NCBI GenBank assembly: GCA_002838815.1 | Contig: LQGW01000031.1 | Coordinates: 1 to 64,000, forward strand | DNA length: 64,000 nucleotides | From: Clostridiaceae bacterium JG1575 | GTDB lineage: Bacteria; Bacillota; Clostridia; Clostridiales; Clostridiaceae | Reading direction: 5' to 3' | Part shown: positions 24,987 to 32,721 of the stretch, piece by piece | How positions within the stretch are numbered: position 1 is the stretch's first letter | How the letters are laid out: every line of letters begins with the position of its first letter | Program-made: the position numbers and the translations under genes | Notes under the pieces: generated by a model | Databases searched by the model: none | Seen by the model: only the letters and a program-made list of their open reading frames with translations | What the model was told of the DNA's origin: nothing

Positions 24987-26060
24987 AATTGAACCTCCGT
25001 CTTAGAAATACTTGTTGCGATCGGTCGTAAAACCCATCGCCCCCTCTTCGCGTCGCATCCGGACTATTGCTCCTCCCCCAACGGGCCCCGCTCAATAACA
25101 GCACCTCCCCGACCCAGCGGCCTAAAGATGCCTTTTTTGAGCTGGCAGGGGCCCCTTTCTTTCGCTCTTTTGGTGATTCTCAGCTCATCAGATGCTACAA
25201 AGAACCCTTGGCCTAACTTAACATGACCATGGTTTTTCCTTATTGAATAAGCAAAGAATCTCCTTTCATACGAAAGAAAAATTCCATCTTTAAAAACAAA
25301 TGCCACGACCTTATATAACCCTTTCCTCATTTGATAATAGCTTTTTCTCATTTATAACTTCAGCGTGTTTTTTCTTCATTTAAATTGGCTATTTATCTGA
25401 TAAAAGGACTTTTTCATTTTTCCTCGCTAAAACCCTTTAAAAATAGGTCTTTAACCGTTTTTATCGGAAGTTTTTTCCCTTATCGTTGTTTCAACAATAG
25501 TAGGGCCCTAAAGAAAATGAACCGTGGTGAACGCTACTCAAGAAGGGATTTCTTTGAATATTCGTCATAATAAGAGGGCTATCCCTCATTTTTTGTCGAT
25601 ATTTCCGCCAAAATCTGCTCTTTAAGTGATTTTTCTTTGCTTTTTTCCAGGGGATCGCCTCAGAAGCTGCCTCAGCGACGAAAAATCAATCCGAGACTTC
25701 TGAAGTTCTATTTTGAAACGCTCTCCAGGGACTTGTAGGTCTTTAGCATATGTTTTTATTATGTAGTTATCATACGCACCCTCTATCGGCTCAATCAATA
25801 GGCAAAGGTTTAGTTTTTAGTTTTTTTATGATTTTATGCATTTCGATTCCTTTTTAGAGGATGTATCGACGATTTATTGACTGTAACCCTTTGCTTTGCG
25901 GAAATGCCGCATTGAGTCCCCCTGAGGATACTTTTGATTCAATGGTTATTTCAGACCTTCAAAGGCGATAATCAATCGTTCTAAAACTTTGTCTATCTCT
26001 CTAAGGAATTCCTTTTCTTAAAACAACCCCAAAAAAACAGAAAGCGCCCACAAAGCCCAC
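24987..26060. other. Gene-free AT-rich stretch upstream of the glycan operon
   Basis: About 1.07 kb without a gene I can support; open frames are short and lack ribosome sites. The part 25200-26000 is much richer in A and T than its surroundings, with many T-runs on the plus strand. It must contain the promoter of the glycan operon on the minus strand and perhaps a long leader. The best -10 guess, read on the minus strand, is TATATA near 25310-25316, without a clear -35. No riboswitch or T-box pattern was recognised. Confidence 0.5.
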
Positions 26061-26108
26061 GGACCGTACCTTCCCTTTTTCAGGGCTCCCTGAAACGGTA
26101 CTTGGTCC
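26061..26108. repeat. Nested inverted repeat overlapping the amidohydrolase promoter
   Basis: Outer arms GGACCGTACC (26061-26070) and GGTACTTGGTCC (26097-26108) pair with a 2-base bulge. The inner arms TTTCAGGG (26078-26085) and CCCTGAAA (26088-26095) are perfect. The right arm contains the -35-like TTGGTC. It could be an operator or a terminator of transcription from the left. Confidence 0.6.
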
Positions 26109-26131
26109 TTTTCCGACACAGGGCTTATAAT
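26102..26131 (+). promoter_or_regulatory. Promoter of the M20 amidohydrolase gene
   Basis: TTGGTC (26102-26107), 18-base spacer, perfect TATAAT (26126-26131), 35 bases before the start codon. Confidence 0.6.
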
Positions 26132-26165
26132 AACTACAGTTAAAGCACCGCCCGGGAGAACCCTT

Positions 26166-27356
26166 ATGAACCTTAAACAAGCCCTTATGTCCCAAAATCC
26201 GGAGATCATCCGCCACCGAAGAGCCCTGCACCAAATCCCTGAAGTCGGTCTTTCCCTCCCCAAAACTGCTGCCTACGTATGCTCTGCTTTAGCCAAGCTT
26301 CAAATTCCCTACGAATGCCTCGTAGAGGGAAATGCTGTCGTCGGCGTTATTTCTGGGGATCATCCCGGACCGACCCTCGCCCTTCGCGCGGATATGGATG
26401 CCCTGCCCATTCGCGAAGAAACGGGGCGATCCTTTGCCTCTCAAAACGGGGCCATGCATGCCTGCGGCCACGACGCCCACACCGCCATGCTCCTGGGCGC
26501 CGCACAGTATCTCAAGGCCCACTCTAGCGAGCTGTTCGGTTCGGTGAAACTACTCTTTCAGCCTGGCGAAGAATATCCGGGCGGGGCAAAGCCCATGATC
26601 GATGCGGGCTGTCTCTCCAACCCCAAAGTCGACCGAGTACTGGGTCTGCACGCCGGGCACATTCACGACGCTCTGCCCTCGGGAACCTTAGGGTTTAAGA
26701 TCGGCCAGACCATGGCCTCCATGGACCGCATTGCCCTGACCCTAGAAGGAACGGGGTGCCACGGCGCGTATCCGCATATGGGGCAAGACCTCATCTTGAC
26801 CGCCTCAGAACTTGTGGTGGCGCTGCAGCGCATCGTCGCCCGGGAAATCAACCCCACGCACCCCGCCGTCGTATCCCTTTGCCGAATCCAAGGGGGACAA
26901 AGCCAAAATATTCTGCCCAATCGGGTGGACCTTGAAGGCACGGTGCGCTCGACCCATGGCGCAGACCGCACCTTTTTGGCCCGCCGCATCGAAGAAATTG
27001 CCCGCTACACTGCAGCGGCGGCAGGGGTCCAGTGCCATTTCACCTACGATTGGAAATACCCTCCTTTGCATAACGATGAAATCGTCACAAAAGAAGTCTA
27101 TGCGTCGGCCAAAAAAATTTTTAGCGATGACGAACTGGTTCTTTTGCAAGACCCCATCATGGGCGGTGAAGACATGGCTTTCTTTTTAGAAAAAGTCCCC
27201 GGAACCTTTGTTTTTTTGGCCAATCCCGCCCCCATTGACGGCGTCATCTGGCCCCACCACCACCCGAAATTCGATTTGGCCGAGGATGCACTTTGGAAGG
27301 GGAGCGCGCTTTTTTGCCAAGCCGCTTTGGATTATTTGTCCGCCCCCCTGCCTTAA
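26166..27356 (+). CDS. M20D-family amidohydrolase (N-acyl amino acid hydrolase type)
   Basis: 396 residues, cytoplasmic, with two metals expected. HRRALHQIPEVGLSLPKTA at the start, GPTLALRADMDALPI, the metal-binding MHACGHDAHTAMLLGAA and LLFQPGEEYPGGAKPMIDAG, and a C-terminal DPIMGGEDMAFF and GVIWPHHHPKFD are all M20D landmarks. Relatives cleave N-acetyl-diaminopimelate, hippurate or N-acyl amino acids; which one applies is not evident. GGGAGAA lies before the ATG. It is a single gene behind a good promoter with an unusual inverted repeat and is followed by a very long hairpin. Confidence 0.93.
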   Translation: MNLKQALMSQNPEIIRHRRALHQIPEVGLSLPKTAAYVCSALAKLQIPYECLVEGNAVVGVISGDHPGPTLALRADMDALPIREETGRSFASQNGAMHACGHDAHTAMLLGAAQYLKAHSSELFGSVKLLFQPGEEYPGGAKPMIDAGCLSNPKVDRVLGLHAGHIHDALPSGTLGFKIGQTMASMDRIALTLEGTGCHGAYPHMGQDLILTASELVVALQRIVAREINPTHPAVVSLCRIQGGQSQNILPNRVDLEGTVRSTHGADRTFLARRIEEIARYTAAAAGVQCHFTYDWKYPPLHNDEIVTKEVYASAKKIFSDDELVLLQDPIMGGEDMAFFLEKVPGTFVFLANPAPIDGVIWPHHHPKFDLAEDALWKGSALFCQAALDYLSAPLP

Positions 27357-27372
27357 GCCGATGACGTTCATT

Positions 27373-27440
27373 CCAATAGAAATAAGGCTGCCCGGGGAGC
27401 GTGTTCTTTCACGCCCTCCGAGCAGCCTTATTTCTATTGG
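27373..27440 (+). terminator. Long perfect hairpin after the amidohydrolase
   Basis: CCAATAGAAATAAGGCTGC (27373-27391) and its exact complement (27422-27440) give a 19-bp stem. A further imperfect inner stem CGGGGAGCGTG/CACGCCCTCCG encloses TTCTTT. A loose T-rich tail follows. The stretch 27441-27639 holds no gene; it contains a short direct repeat GATGCGCTTTCT, two copies around 27520-27550. Confidence 0.7.
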
Positions 27441-27639
27441 CCTGGTTTTTACGATCTTGAATTTAGGGTTCCGATTTCCTCTCAAGATCTCTTGTTATAA
27501 GGGGGTTCGACGCCTCGTTTTGATGCGCTTTCTGATGCGCTTTCTGATGCCTTTTCTGATCTTCTTGATGTTTTTTCGACGGGTTTATTTCATGGGCTTC
27601 CCGCGTTAGGTTCTTGGGTTTTTGACCCCATCCCTTAAA

Positions 27640-28242
27640 TCAACGCCCTTTATAGTAGTAGATCGCCAGTTGCGTTCGATCGCGTAACGAAAGCTTACTC
27701 AAAAGGGTGGAGATGTAATTGCGCACGGTGCCTTCACTAAGAAAAAGGGTTTGGGCAATTTCTTTGTTGTTGCAGCCCTGGGCCACCAGCTCTAAGATGT
27801 CCCGCTCCCGCTCGGATAAATGCTCTGTGTCCGGTGGCATCTGCGCCTTATGCATTTTTTCCACGATTTTCAAATCAAAGACCATCTGGCCTGAAGCTAC
27901 GGCCGAGAGGGCCGGCAGAATTCCCTGGATGTTGGATTTTAAAATGTAGCCCCGGCAGCCTAAAGACAAGGCGCCGGCGATGTACTCTTCATCCTGAAAG
28001 GTGGTGATGAGAAGGATCTTGGCTTCTGGGTTCTCCTGCAAGATGGCCCGAGTGGCCTCCATGCCGTTCATGGGCTGCATGCGAATATCAAGCATCACCA
28101 CATCTGGACGTAGCGTTCGGGTCAGTTCAACCGCCTCCTGGCCCGAAGACCCTGTGGCCAAAACTTCGATGCCGCTTTGTACGGCAATGGTTTCCAGAGC
28201 ATCCACCACCAGGGCATCATCATCGATAATGATTACTTTCAT
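27640..28242 (-). CDS. NarL/LuxR-family response regulator
   Basis: 200 residues: receiver domain with acidic pocket IIIDDDA (5-11), phosphorylation site Asp 52 (VVMLDIRMQPMNG) and the switch region ITTF, then a LuxR-type HTH (about 140-195, SERERDILELVAQGCNNKEIAQTL..SEGTVRNYISTLL). CAAGGAG is before the ATG. It overlaps the kinase gene by 23 bases and is its obvious partner. Divergently placed ABC-transporter genes are the likely targets, as in LiaRS/YvfTU-like sets that respond to envelope stress or antimicrobial peptides. Confidence 0.94.
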   Translation of the reverse strand: MKVIIIDDDALVVDALETIAVQSGIEVLATGSSGQEAVELTRTLRPDVVMLDIRMQPMNGMEATRAILQENPEAKILLITTFQDEEYIAGALSLGCRGYILKSNIQGILPALSAVASGQMVFDLKIVEKMHKAQMPPDTEHLSERERDILELVAQGCNNKEIAQTLFLSEGTVRNYISTLLSKLSLRDRTQLAIYYYKGR

Positions 28243-29299
28243 TGTTGGGTTCTCCTTGTTTTAAGGGGGGCGCCTTGGGCAGGGTCATTTGCACGAAAAA
28301 GCCGTCTTGCCAGCCCCTGGTGAGGGTCCCCCCCATCTGTCGGGCGAGCTCCTCCATGCCTGAGAGGCCCAAGCCGGAGGCTTCGGGTTTCTTCGAGCCG
28401 TTGTCCTTGACGAAAGCCGTATAGTGCCGGGGCAGCTCACGCACCACCACGCGAACCGTTTGTCCGTCGGAGTGCTTTCGCACGTTGGTCAGGGCCTCAC
28501 GCAGCATGGCCAAAAGAGTCTGCTTGATGGGCCAAGGCGCATCGTCGTCCACTTCGATCGTACAAATGATCTCATAGTGGGGGCGCATGGGTTCCGTCAA
28601 GGCTTCTACGGAAACCGCCCACGGCTGAGATTGGCTGTGGAGGTTATGAAGACTTTTCCGAATGTCCTCCATGCCCTTACTCATCTGTTCGGTAAGGACC
28701 TCAATTCTAGGCCGCATGGCCTCGGGAGCCGTCATCCAAAGGGCCTTCAGCTGCAAAAGAGCCGCCGAGAGCGTGTGTCCCACCGAATCATGAATTTCTC
28801 TTGCAATGCGATTGCGCTCCTTGAGCACGGCAATCTCCATATTTTTTTCGAAGGCTTTGTCGGCCTCCCGCGAAATGGCGCGGGACAGGCGCTCTTTTTG
28901 CGTGAATTCATCCCTCAACGTCATGCGAAGGGCCTCTTCCTTGCGCGATTGCTCCTCCATCCGGGCCAACCAAAGGGCTAAGCAAAGACCCACCAACCCG
29001 GGCAAAGACAAGGGCACTAACACAAAGAGCAGGGGTACGACCGCAAGCCAGGGGCGGCGTTGCCAAAAAGCATATGCCAACAAAGGCGCAAAAAAAGAAA
29101 GATCCCGCTGCCAAAGCCACAGGGGCACGGCAAGAAGAAACCATCCGTGCATCCAGTCCTTTAGGGGACTCTCCAAGGCCAAAGAAACTAAGATCAGGGC
29201 CAAGAGCAAGGGCACCGGCGCCCGGGAGAGCTCCGAGGATGGAACCAAAACCACGAGGCACAGCCCCATCAAAAGACTCTCTTCGATAAATCGTCTCAT
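28220..29299 (-). CDS. HisKA_3 (NarX/DesK/LiaS-type) sensor histidine kinase
   Basis: 359 residues. The first 130 carry about five hydrophobic segments with almost no outside loops, an intramembrane-sensing layout like LiaS/DesK. A coiled-coil linker (about 130-180) leads to the phosphoacceptor ERNRIAREIHDSVGHTL, and the C-terminal ATPase has REALTNVRKHSDG (N box) and VKDNGSKKPEASGLGLSGM (G boxes). I take the start at 29299, preceded by GGAAGGAGGG. A TATAAT on the minus strand at 29342-29347 (read there as ATTATA) is its probable -10. Signal not deducible; neighbouring exporter genes suggest envelope or peptide stress. Confidence 0.92.
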   Translation of the reverse strand: MRRFIEESLLMGLCLVVLVPSSELSRAPVPLLLALILVSLALESPLKDWMHGWFLLAVPLWLWQRDLSFFAPLLAYAFWQRRPWLAVVPLLFVLVPLSLPGLVGLCLALWLARMEEQSRKEEALRMTLRDEFTQKERLSRAISREADKAFEKNMEIAVLKERNRIAREIHDSVGHTLSAALLQLKALWMTAPEAMRPRIEVLTEQMSKGMEDIRKSLHNLHSQSQPWAVSVEALTEPMRPHYEIICTIEVDDDAPWPIKQTLLAMLREALTNVRKHSDGQTVRVVVRELPRHYTAFVKDNGSKKPEASGLGLSGMEELARQMGGTLTRGWQDGFFVQMTLPKAPPLKQGEPNNESNHYR

Positions 29300-29341
29300 G
29301 TTCGGCCCTCCTTCCATGCCCCACGGGGAAATCATGGCTCC

Positions 29342-29347
29342 ATTATA
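29342..29347 (-). promoter_or_regulatory. -10 box for the kinase-regulator operon
   Basis: Perfect TATAAT on the minus strand, 43 bases before the kinase start. On the plus strand just beyond (29353-29376) CCGCC-TCTTGT-GGCGG is followed by CTTTTT, a terminator-like hairpin, which may be coincidental or keep the divergent units apart. Confidence 0.45.
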
Positions 29348-29438
29348 AAGCAAATCCGCCTCTTGTGGCGGCTTTTTGGGTGACAAATGTCATGTCGCAT
29401 GGTGGCAACAGACACTACAAAGGAGTGGTTGCATTTTC

Positions 29439-29444
29439 TATAAT
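29439..29444 (+). promoter_or_regulatory. -10 box for the ABC exporter operon
   Basis: Perfect TATAAT, 43 bases before the ATPase start at 29488. The -35 region is poor (TACAAA), which fits a promoter that needs an activator such as the divergent NarL-type regulator. Confidence 0.5.
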
Positions 29445-29487
29445 GAGGCTAACATCCCGTAAGCTCGTCGATCGAAAGGAGTCGTTC

Positions 29488-30420
29488 ATGGTCATAGAAG
29501 TCAATCATCTGGTCAAGCGATATCAGGAACTCATCGCCTTGGATCATTTTGATCTCAAGGTCCAGCAAGGAGAAATCTTGGGGCTTTTGGGCCCCAATGG
29601 GTGTGGAAAAACCACCGCCATTCATTCCATTTTAGGTCTTTTGCGTACGGATAAAGGAGACGTCAAGGTTTTTGGAGAGCCCATGGGCCCCTCCTCCTAC
29701 GCGTCCAAAAGAAAAATTGGCCTGGTGCCCCAAGACATCGCCGTCTTTGAAACCCTAAAGGTGCGAGAAAATATTGATTATTTTTGTTCCATGTACGTTC
29801 CAGAAGCCGCCAAGCGAAACCAGTTGGTGTCAGAGGCCTTGGACTTTGTGGGGCTTCGCGATTATGCGGGCTTTTTTCCCAAAAAACTCTCCGGGGGTCT
29901 GCGGCGCCGCTTAAATATTGCCTGCGGCATCGCCCACCGCCCCCAACTGATCTTCCTAGATGAGCCCACCGTGGCGGTGGATGCGCAGTCCCGCAACTTC
30001 ATTTTAGAGGGCATTCGCCGCCTCAATCGAGAAGGCGCCACCATTTTATACACCACCCACTATTTGGAAGAAGCCGAGGATCTTTGCAGCCGCATCGTCA
30101 TCATGGACCACGGCCGAAACATTGCCGAAGGCACCAACGAGGAGCTAAAGGACCTTATTGACACGAAAGAAATCATCCGCCTGGAGCTTCCAAACCTCCC
30201 CGAAGCCGCCCACTCCTCCTTGAAGGAGCTGCCGCATCTTTGCGGGGTGGCTCAAGACGGGGACGTCTTTGAACTCTCCTTTGAGCGTGGCTCCAGCAAC
30301 CTTGCCGCCCTCATCGCCTGGTTGGAGAAACAAAACCTCACCTACCAAAACCTCTACTCGAAAAAACCATCATTGAACCAAGTGTTCCTGGCACTGACGG
30401 GAAAGGAGCTGCGGGACTGA
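29488..30420 (+). CDS. ABC exporter ATP-binding protein (ABC-2 type)
   Basis: 310 residues: Walker A GPNGCGKTT, Q-loop LVPQDIAVFE, signature KLSGGLRRRLNIACG, Walker B LIFLDEPTVAVD and the H-loop TTHYLEEAE, plus a C-terminal extension of about 90 residues typical of drug or lantibiotic-type exporters (DrrA/YvfR-like). I place the start at 29488, where AAAGGAG stands in front; the frame is open further upstream into the promoter. Two permease genes follow at 2 bases and with a 14-base overlap, so the three form one exporter. The two-component genes run in the opposite direction and probably control it. Confidence 0.95.
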   Translation: MVIEVNHLVKRYQELIALDHFDLKVQQGEILGLLGPNGCGKTTAIHSILGLLRTDKGDVKVFGEPMGPSSYASKRKIGLVPQDIAVFETLKVRENIDYFCSMYVPEAAKRNQLVSEALDFVGLRDYAGFFPKKLSGGLRRRLNIACGIAHRPQLIFLDEPTVAVDAQSRNFILEGIRRLNREGATILYTTHYLEEAEDLCSRIVIMDHGRNIAEGTNEELKDLIDTKEIIRLELPNLPEAAHSSLKELPHLCGVAQDGDVFELSFERGSSNLAALIAWLEKQNLTYQNLYSKKPSLNQVFLALTGKELRD

Positions 30421-30422
30421 TC

Positions 30423-31469
30423 ATGGGAATTCATCTCAAATATCAAATGCTTCAATCCCTTCGGGAAAAAAGCTTTACGTTCTGGAACGTCATTTATCCC
30501 TTAATCATGGGTCTGCTGTTTTTTATCGCCTTCCAGCGGCTGATGACTCCACAGCCGCTTTCCGTCCGGGTGGGGGTGCCCCCGGGGTCGGTCTTTGAGG
30601 AGCAGTTGCAATCTGCGGATGGCTTTCAGGTGCAGCCCCTGCATCTTGAAGCGGCGAAGACGGCGCTGAGCGCCAAGACCATCGACGGGTATCTCGATGA
30701 GACTGGGACGCTTTTGGTGAACCAATCCGGCTTCAAGCAAAGCGTTCTTTATGCGGTGGCGGCTCAAGCCGAGCAGATGAACGCTCTGGGGATTCCCCTT
30801 TACGCCTATGATTTTTCCAAATCCTATACCCAAATCCAAGCGAGCACTCAAAACCCCTGGGCGATTCCCTTCTACAGCCTCATCGGTATGGTGGCCCTCT
30901 ACAGCGTTTACGCGGGGGTGGAATACGCCCGCGCCATGCAGGCCAATCAAAGCACCGTGGCCTTGCGCATGAACGTCGTTCCCTTGAAAAAGCGCTCTTT
31001 TCTCTTCGGAGGCTTTGTGACGGGAATCCTTTTAAACTTTGGCTCAAACCTTATTTTGCTGGCCTTTCTCCGCTGGGGGCTGGGCTTACATCTGACGCAA
31101 AACCTGGCCCCCACCCTCCTCTTAGTGCTCCTTGGCAACCTCTTAGGGTTGGGCGTGGGCCTTTTCATCGGAGCCTCCAATCATTTTTCCCAGAACTTCA
31201 AGAACATGATGGCGGTGGGGTTGACCTTATTCATGGCTTCGCTCTCAGGCATGATGAGCCCCGAAGTTAAAACCGTGGTTCAAAACCAATGGCCCTTGTT
31301 GGACCGCTGGAATCCCGTCGCCATCATCACCACCGAGCTCTACCGGGTCAACGATTTACACCTAATGAATTCCTTTTATCCTGCCTTGGTGCGCCTTAGC
31401 CTCCTCACCATACTCTTTTTCGCCCTTGCGTTGCTGTTTTTAAGGAGGAAAACCTATGAGAGTCTTTAA
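30423..31469 (+). CDS. ABC-2 type exporter permease, first
   Basis: 348 residues. One hydrophobic segment near the N-terminus (about 20-38, FWNVIYPLIMGLLFFIAF), an outside domain of about 120 residues and a block of five more helices in the last 200, ending with a basic tail. This is the ABC2_membrane_3 layout. The gene begins 2 bases after the ATPase stop; the ATG at 30423 partly overlaps the site region, so coupling is likely. It works with the following permease as a heterodimer by inference. Substrate unknown. Confidence 0.88.
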   Translation: MGIHLKYQMLQSLREKSFTFWNVIYPLIMGLLFFIAFQRLMTPQPLSVRVGVPPGSVFEEQLQSADGFQVQPLHLEAAKTALSAKTIDGYLDETGTLLVNQSGFKQSVLYAVAAQAEQMNALGIPLYAYDFSKSYTQIQASTQNPWAIPFYSLIGMVALYSVYAGVEYARAMQANQSTVALRMNVVPLKKRSFLFGGFVTGILLNFGSNLILLAFLRWGLGLHLTQNLAPTLLLVLLGNLLGLGVGLFIGASNHFSQNFKNMMAVGLTLFMASLSGMMSPEVKTVVQNQWPLLDRWNPVAIITTELYRVNDLHLMNSFYPALVRLSLLTILFFALALLFLRRKTYESL

Positions 31470-32607
31470 ATCCTTCAACATCCTGGTATTTCGCCAAAAA
31501 TGGGTCATCCTAAGCTACCTCGGGATTTTTGTCTTGATCAGCCTGCTCAACACCAATCAGCTCGCCACCAAAACCCTAGGCTTTCAGCAAACCCTTCCCC
31601 GAGTGGCCCTCTTTCAAGAAAGCAGCGATCCCAAAGCTTTAGCTTTTGAAGCGTTTCTAAAAAAAGAGACCCGAAATTCTGAATTTCAAACGGATCAATC
31701 AAGTGCCAAAGAGAGCCTCTACCAAGGATACCTCGACGCCTTCGTCATCATCCCTGAGGACTTTTCCGTGCGCCTAGCTTCCGGCGAGCCCCCCGTTCTA
31801 TTGACCTTGGACGAGCGGCAGGAGGGCGCACACTGGATTCGCCAGAAGATTGAAAAATACTTTCTTTTCTCCCAAGCTCAAAAAAAGGCCTTAGGCCAGG
31901 AGGATCCTGCCGCGCTCCAAGCCGCTCTTGCCGCAGAGCCGATCGTCAAGTTCACAAACGGGAGCACCACCACCAGCAAAGAGCGCATTGAACGCTATTA
32001 CGCCACCTATTTCAAATTTACCGCCTACATCCTTGTCGCTATTTTCATCTTAGTCTTTGGGAACATCATGCGGGAATATTCAGAACCCAACGTTCTGCGA
32101 AGAAACAGCATCATTCCCATGAGCTCGACCAAATTTCAGCTGCAACTTATGGCGGGACAGCTCATCGTTTCCCTTTTCTTTGCTCTGTTCATGGTGGTCA
32201 TCGCCTTTTTCATGCAACCTAGCTGCGCCAAGATCATTCATTGGGCCGCCCACGCCGTGAACGTCGTCGCCTTTGCCCTAGCCGCCTTGGGGCTGACCTT
32301 TCTCATCAATGCCATCACCCGCAACCGTTACGTCCACTCCGGCCTGTCCGTGGTGCTTTCTTTGGGCTTCTCCTTCATCTCAGGAGTCATGATCCCCAAG
32401 GAATTTTTAAGCCCTGCCGTGCTCACCGTCTCCCGGTTTTTTCCCATGGCTTACTACGTCGATGCGACGGACAACATCATTGCCCACGCCCCTTTTCTTC
32501 AAGAGGTCGGCATCCAGCTGCTCTTTGCCCTGGCGTTTACCGCTTTAGGTCTTGCCGTTTACCGACTGCGCCAACGGGAGGGTTTTTCTGTCTTGCAAAA
32601 AGCGTGA
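31456..32607 (+). CDS. ABC-2 type exporter permease, second
   Basis: 383 residues of the same layout as the preceding permease: N-terminal helix (about 16-34), outside domain (about 35-190, with IIPEDFSVRLASG, a stretch common in this family) and a six-helix C-terminal block including FISGVMIPKEFLSPAVL. It overlaps the first permease by 14 bases and has TAAGGAGG before its ATG. Together with the ATPase it should export an amphipathic compound or peptide. No terminator is evident before the next promoter. Confidence 0.9.
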   Translation: MRVFKSFNILVFRQKWVILSYLGIFVLISLLNTNQLATKTLGFQQTLPRVALFQESSDPKALAFEAFLKKETRNSEFQTDQSSAKESLYQGYLDAFVIIPEDFSVRLASGEPPVLLTLDERQEGAHWIRQKIEKYFLFSQAQKKALGQEDPAALQAALAAEPIVKFTNGSTTTSKERIERYYATYFKFTAYILVAIFILVFGNIMREYSEPNVLRRNSIIPMSSTKFQLQLMAGQLIVSLFFALFMVVIAFFMQPSCAKIIHWAAHAVNVVAFALAALGLTFLINAITRNRYVHSGLSVVLSLGFSFISGVMIPKEFLSPAVLTVSRFFPMAYYVDATDNIIAHAPFLQEVGIQLLFALAFTALGLAVYRLRQREGFSVLQKA

Positions 32608-32637
32608 CTGTTGCTTTTTTCTCTTTTGATCGCCAGC

Positions 32638-32680
32638 GTAACAAATGTTACAAGGCCTCTCGCCTCCTCCTTGCTATGAT
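32638..32680 (+). promoter_or_regulatory. GTAAC-N4-GTTAC palindrome at -42 of the DUF438 promoter
   Basis: GTAACAAATGTTAC (32638-32651) is a perfect palindrome. TATGAT (32675-32680) is a good -10 without a -35. With a start about 7 bases after the -10, the palindrome is centred near -42, the place for a class II activator. GTAAC-N4-GTTAC agrees with the motif reported for HcpR-type Crp/Fnr regulators of nitrosative stress in several clostridia. Confidence 0.6.
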
Positions 32681-32721
32681 AAAGCCACAAGCAATGAACA
32701 AAAGCGCCCAAGGAGGACTCC

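Noticed and set aside
25064-25351. Open frame of 95 codons on the minus strand in the long gap
   Set aside because: No ribosome site, no recognisable domain and very mixed composition; not enough to call a gene, although it cannot be excluded.
27500-27560. Possible CRISPR-like repeats (GATGCGCTTTCT)
   Set aside because: Only two or three adjacent 12-base copies without spacers; a simple local duplication. No CRISPR array or cas gene was seen in the window.
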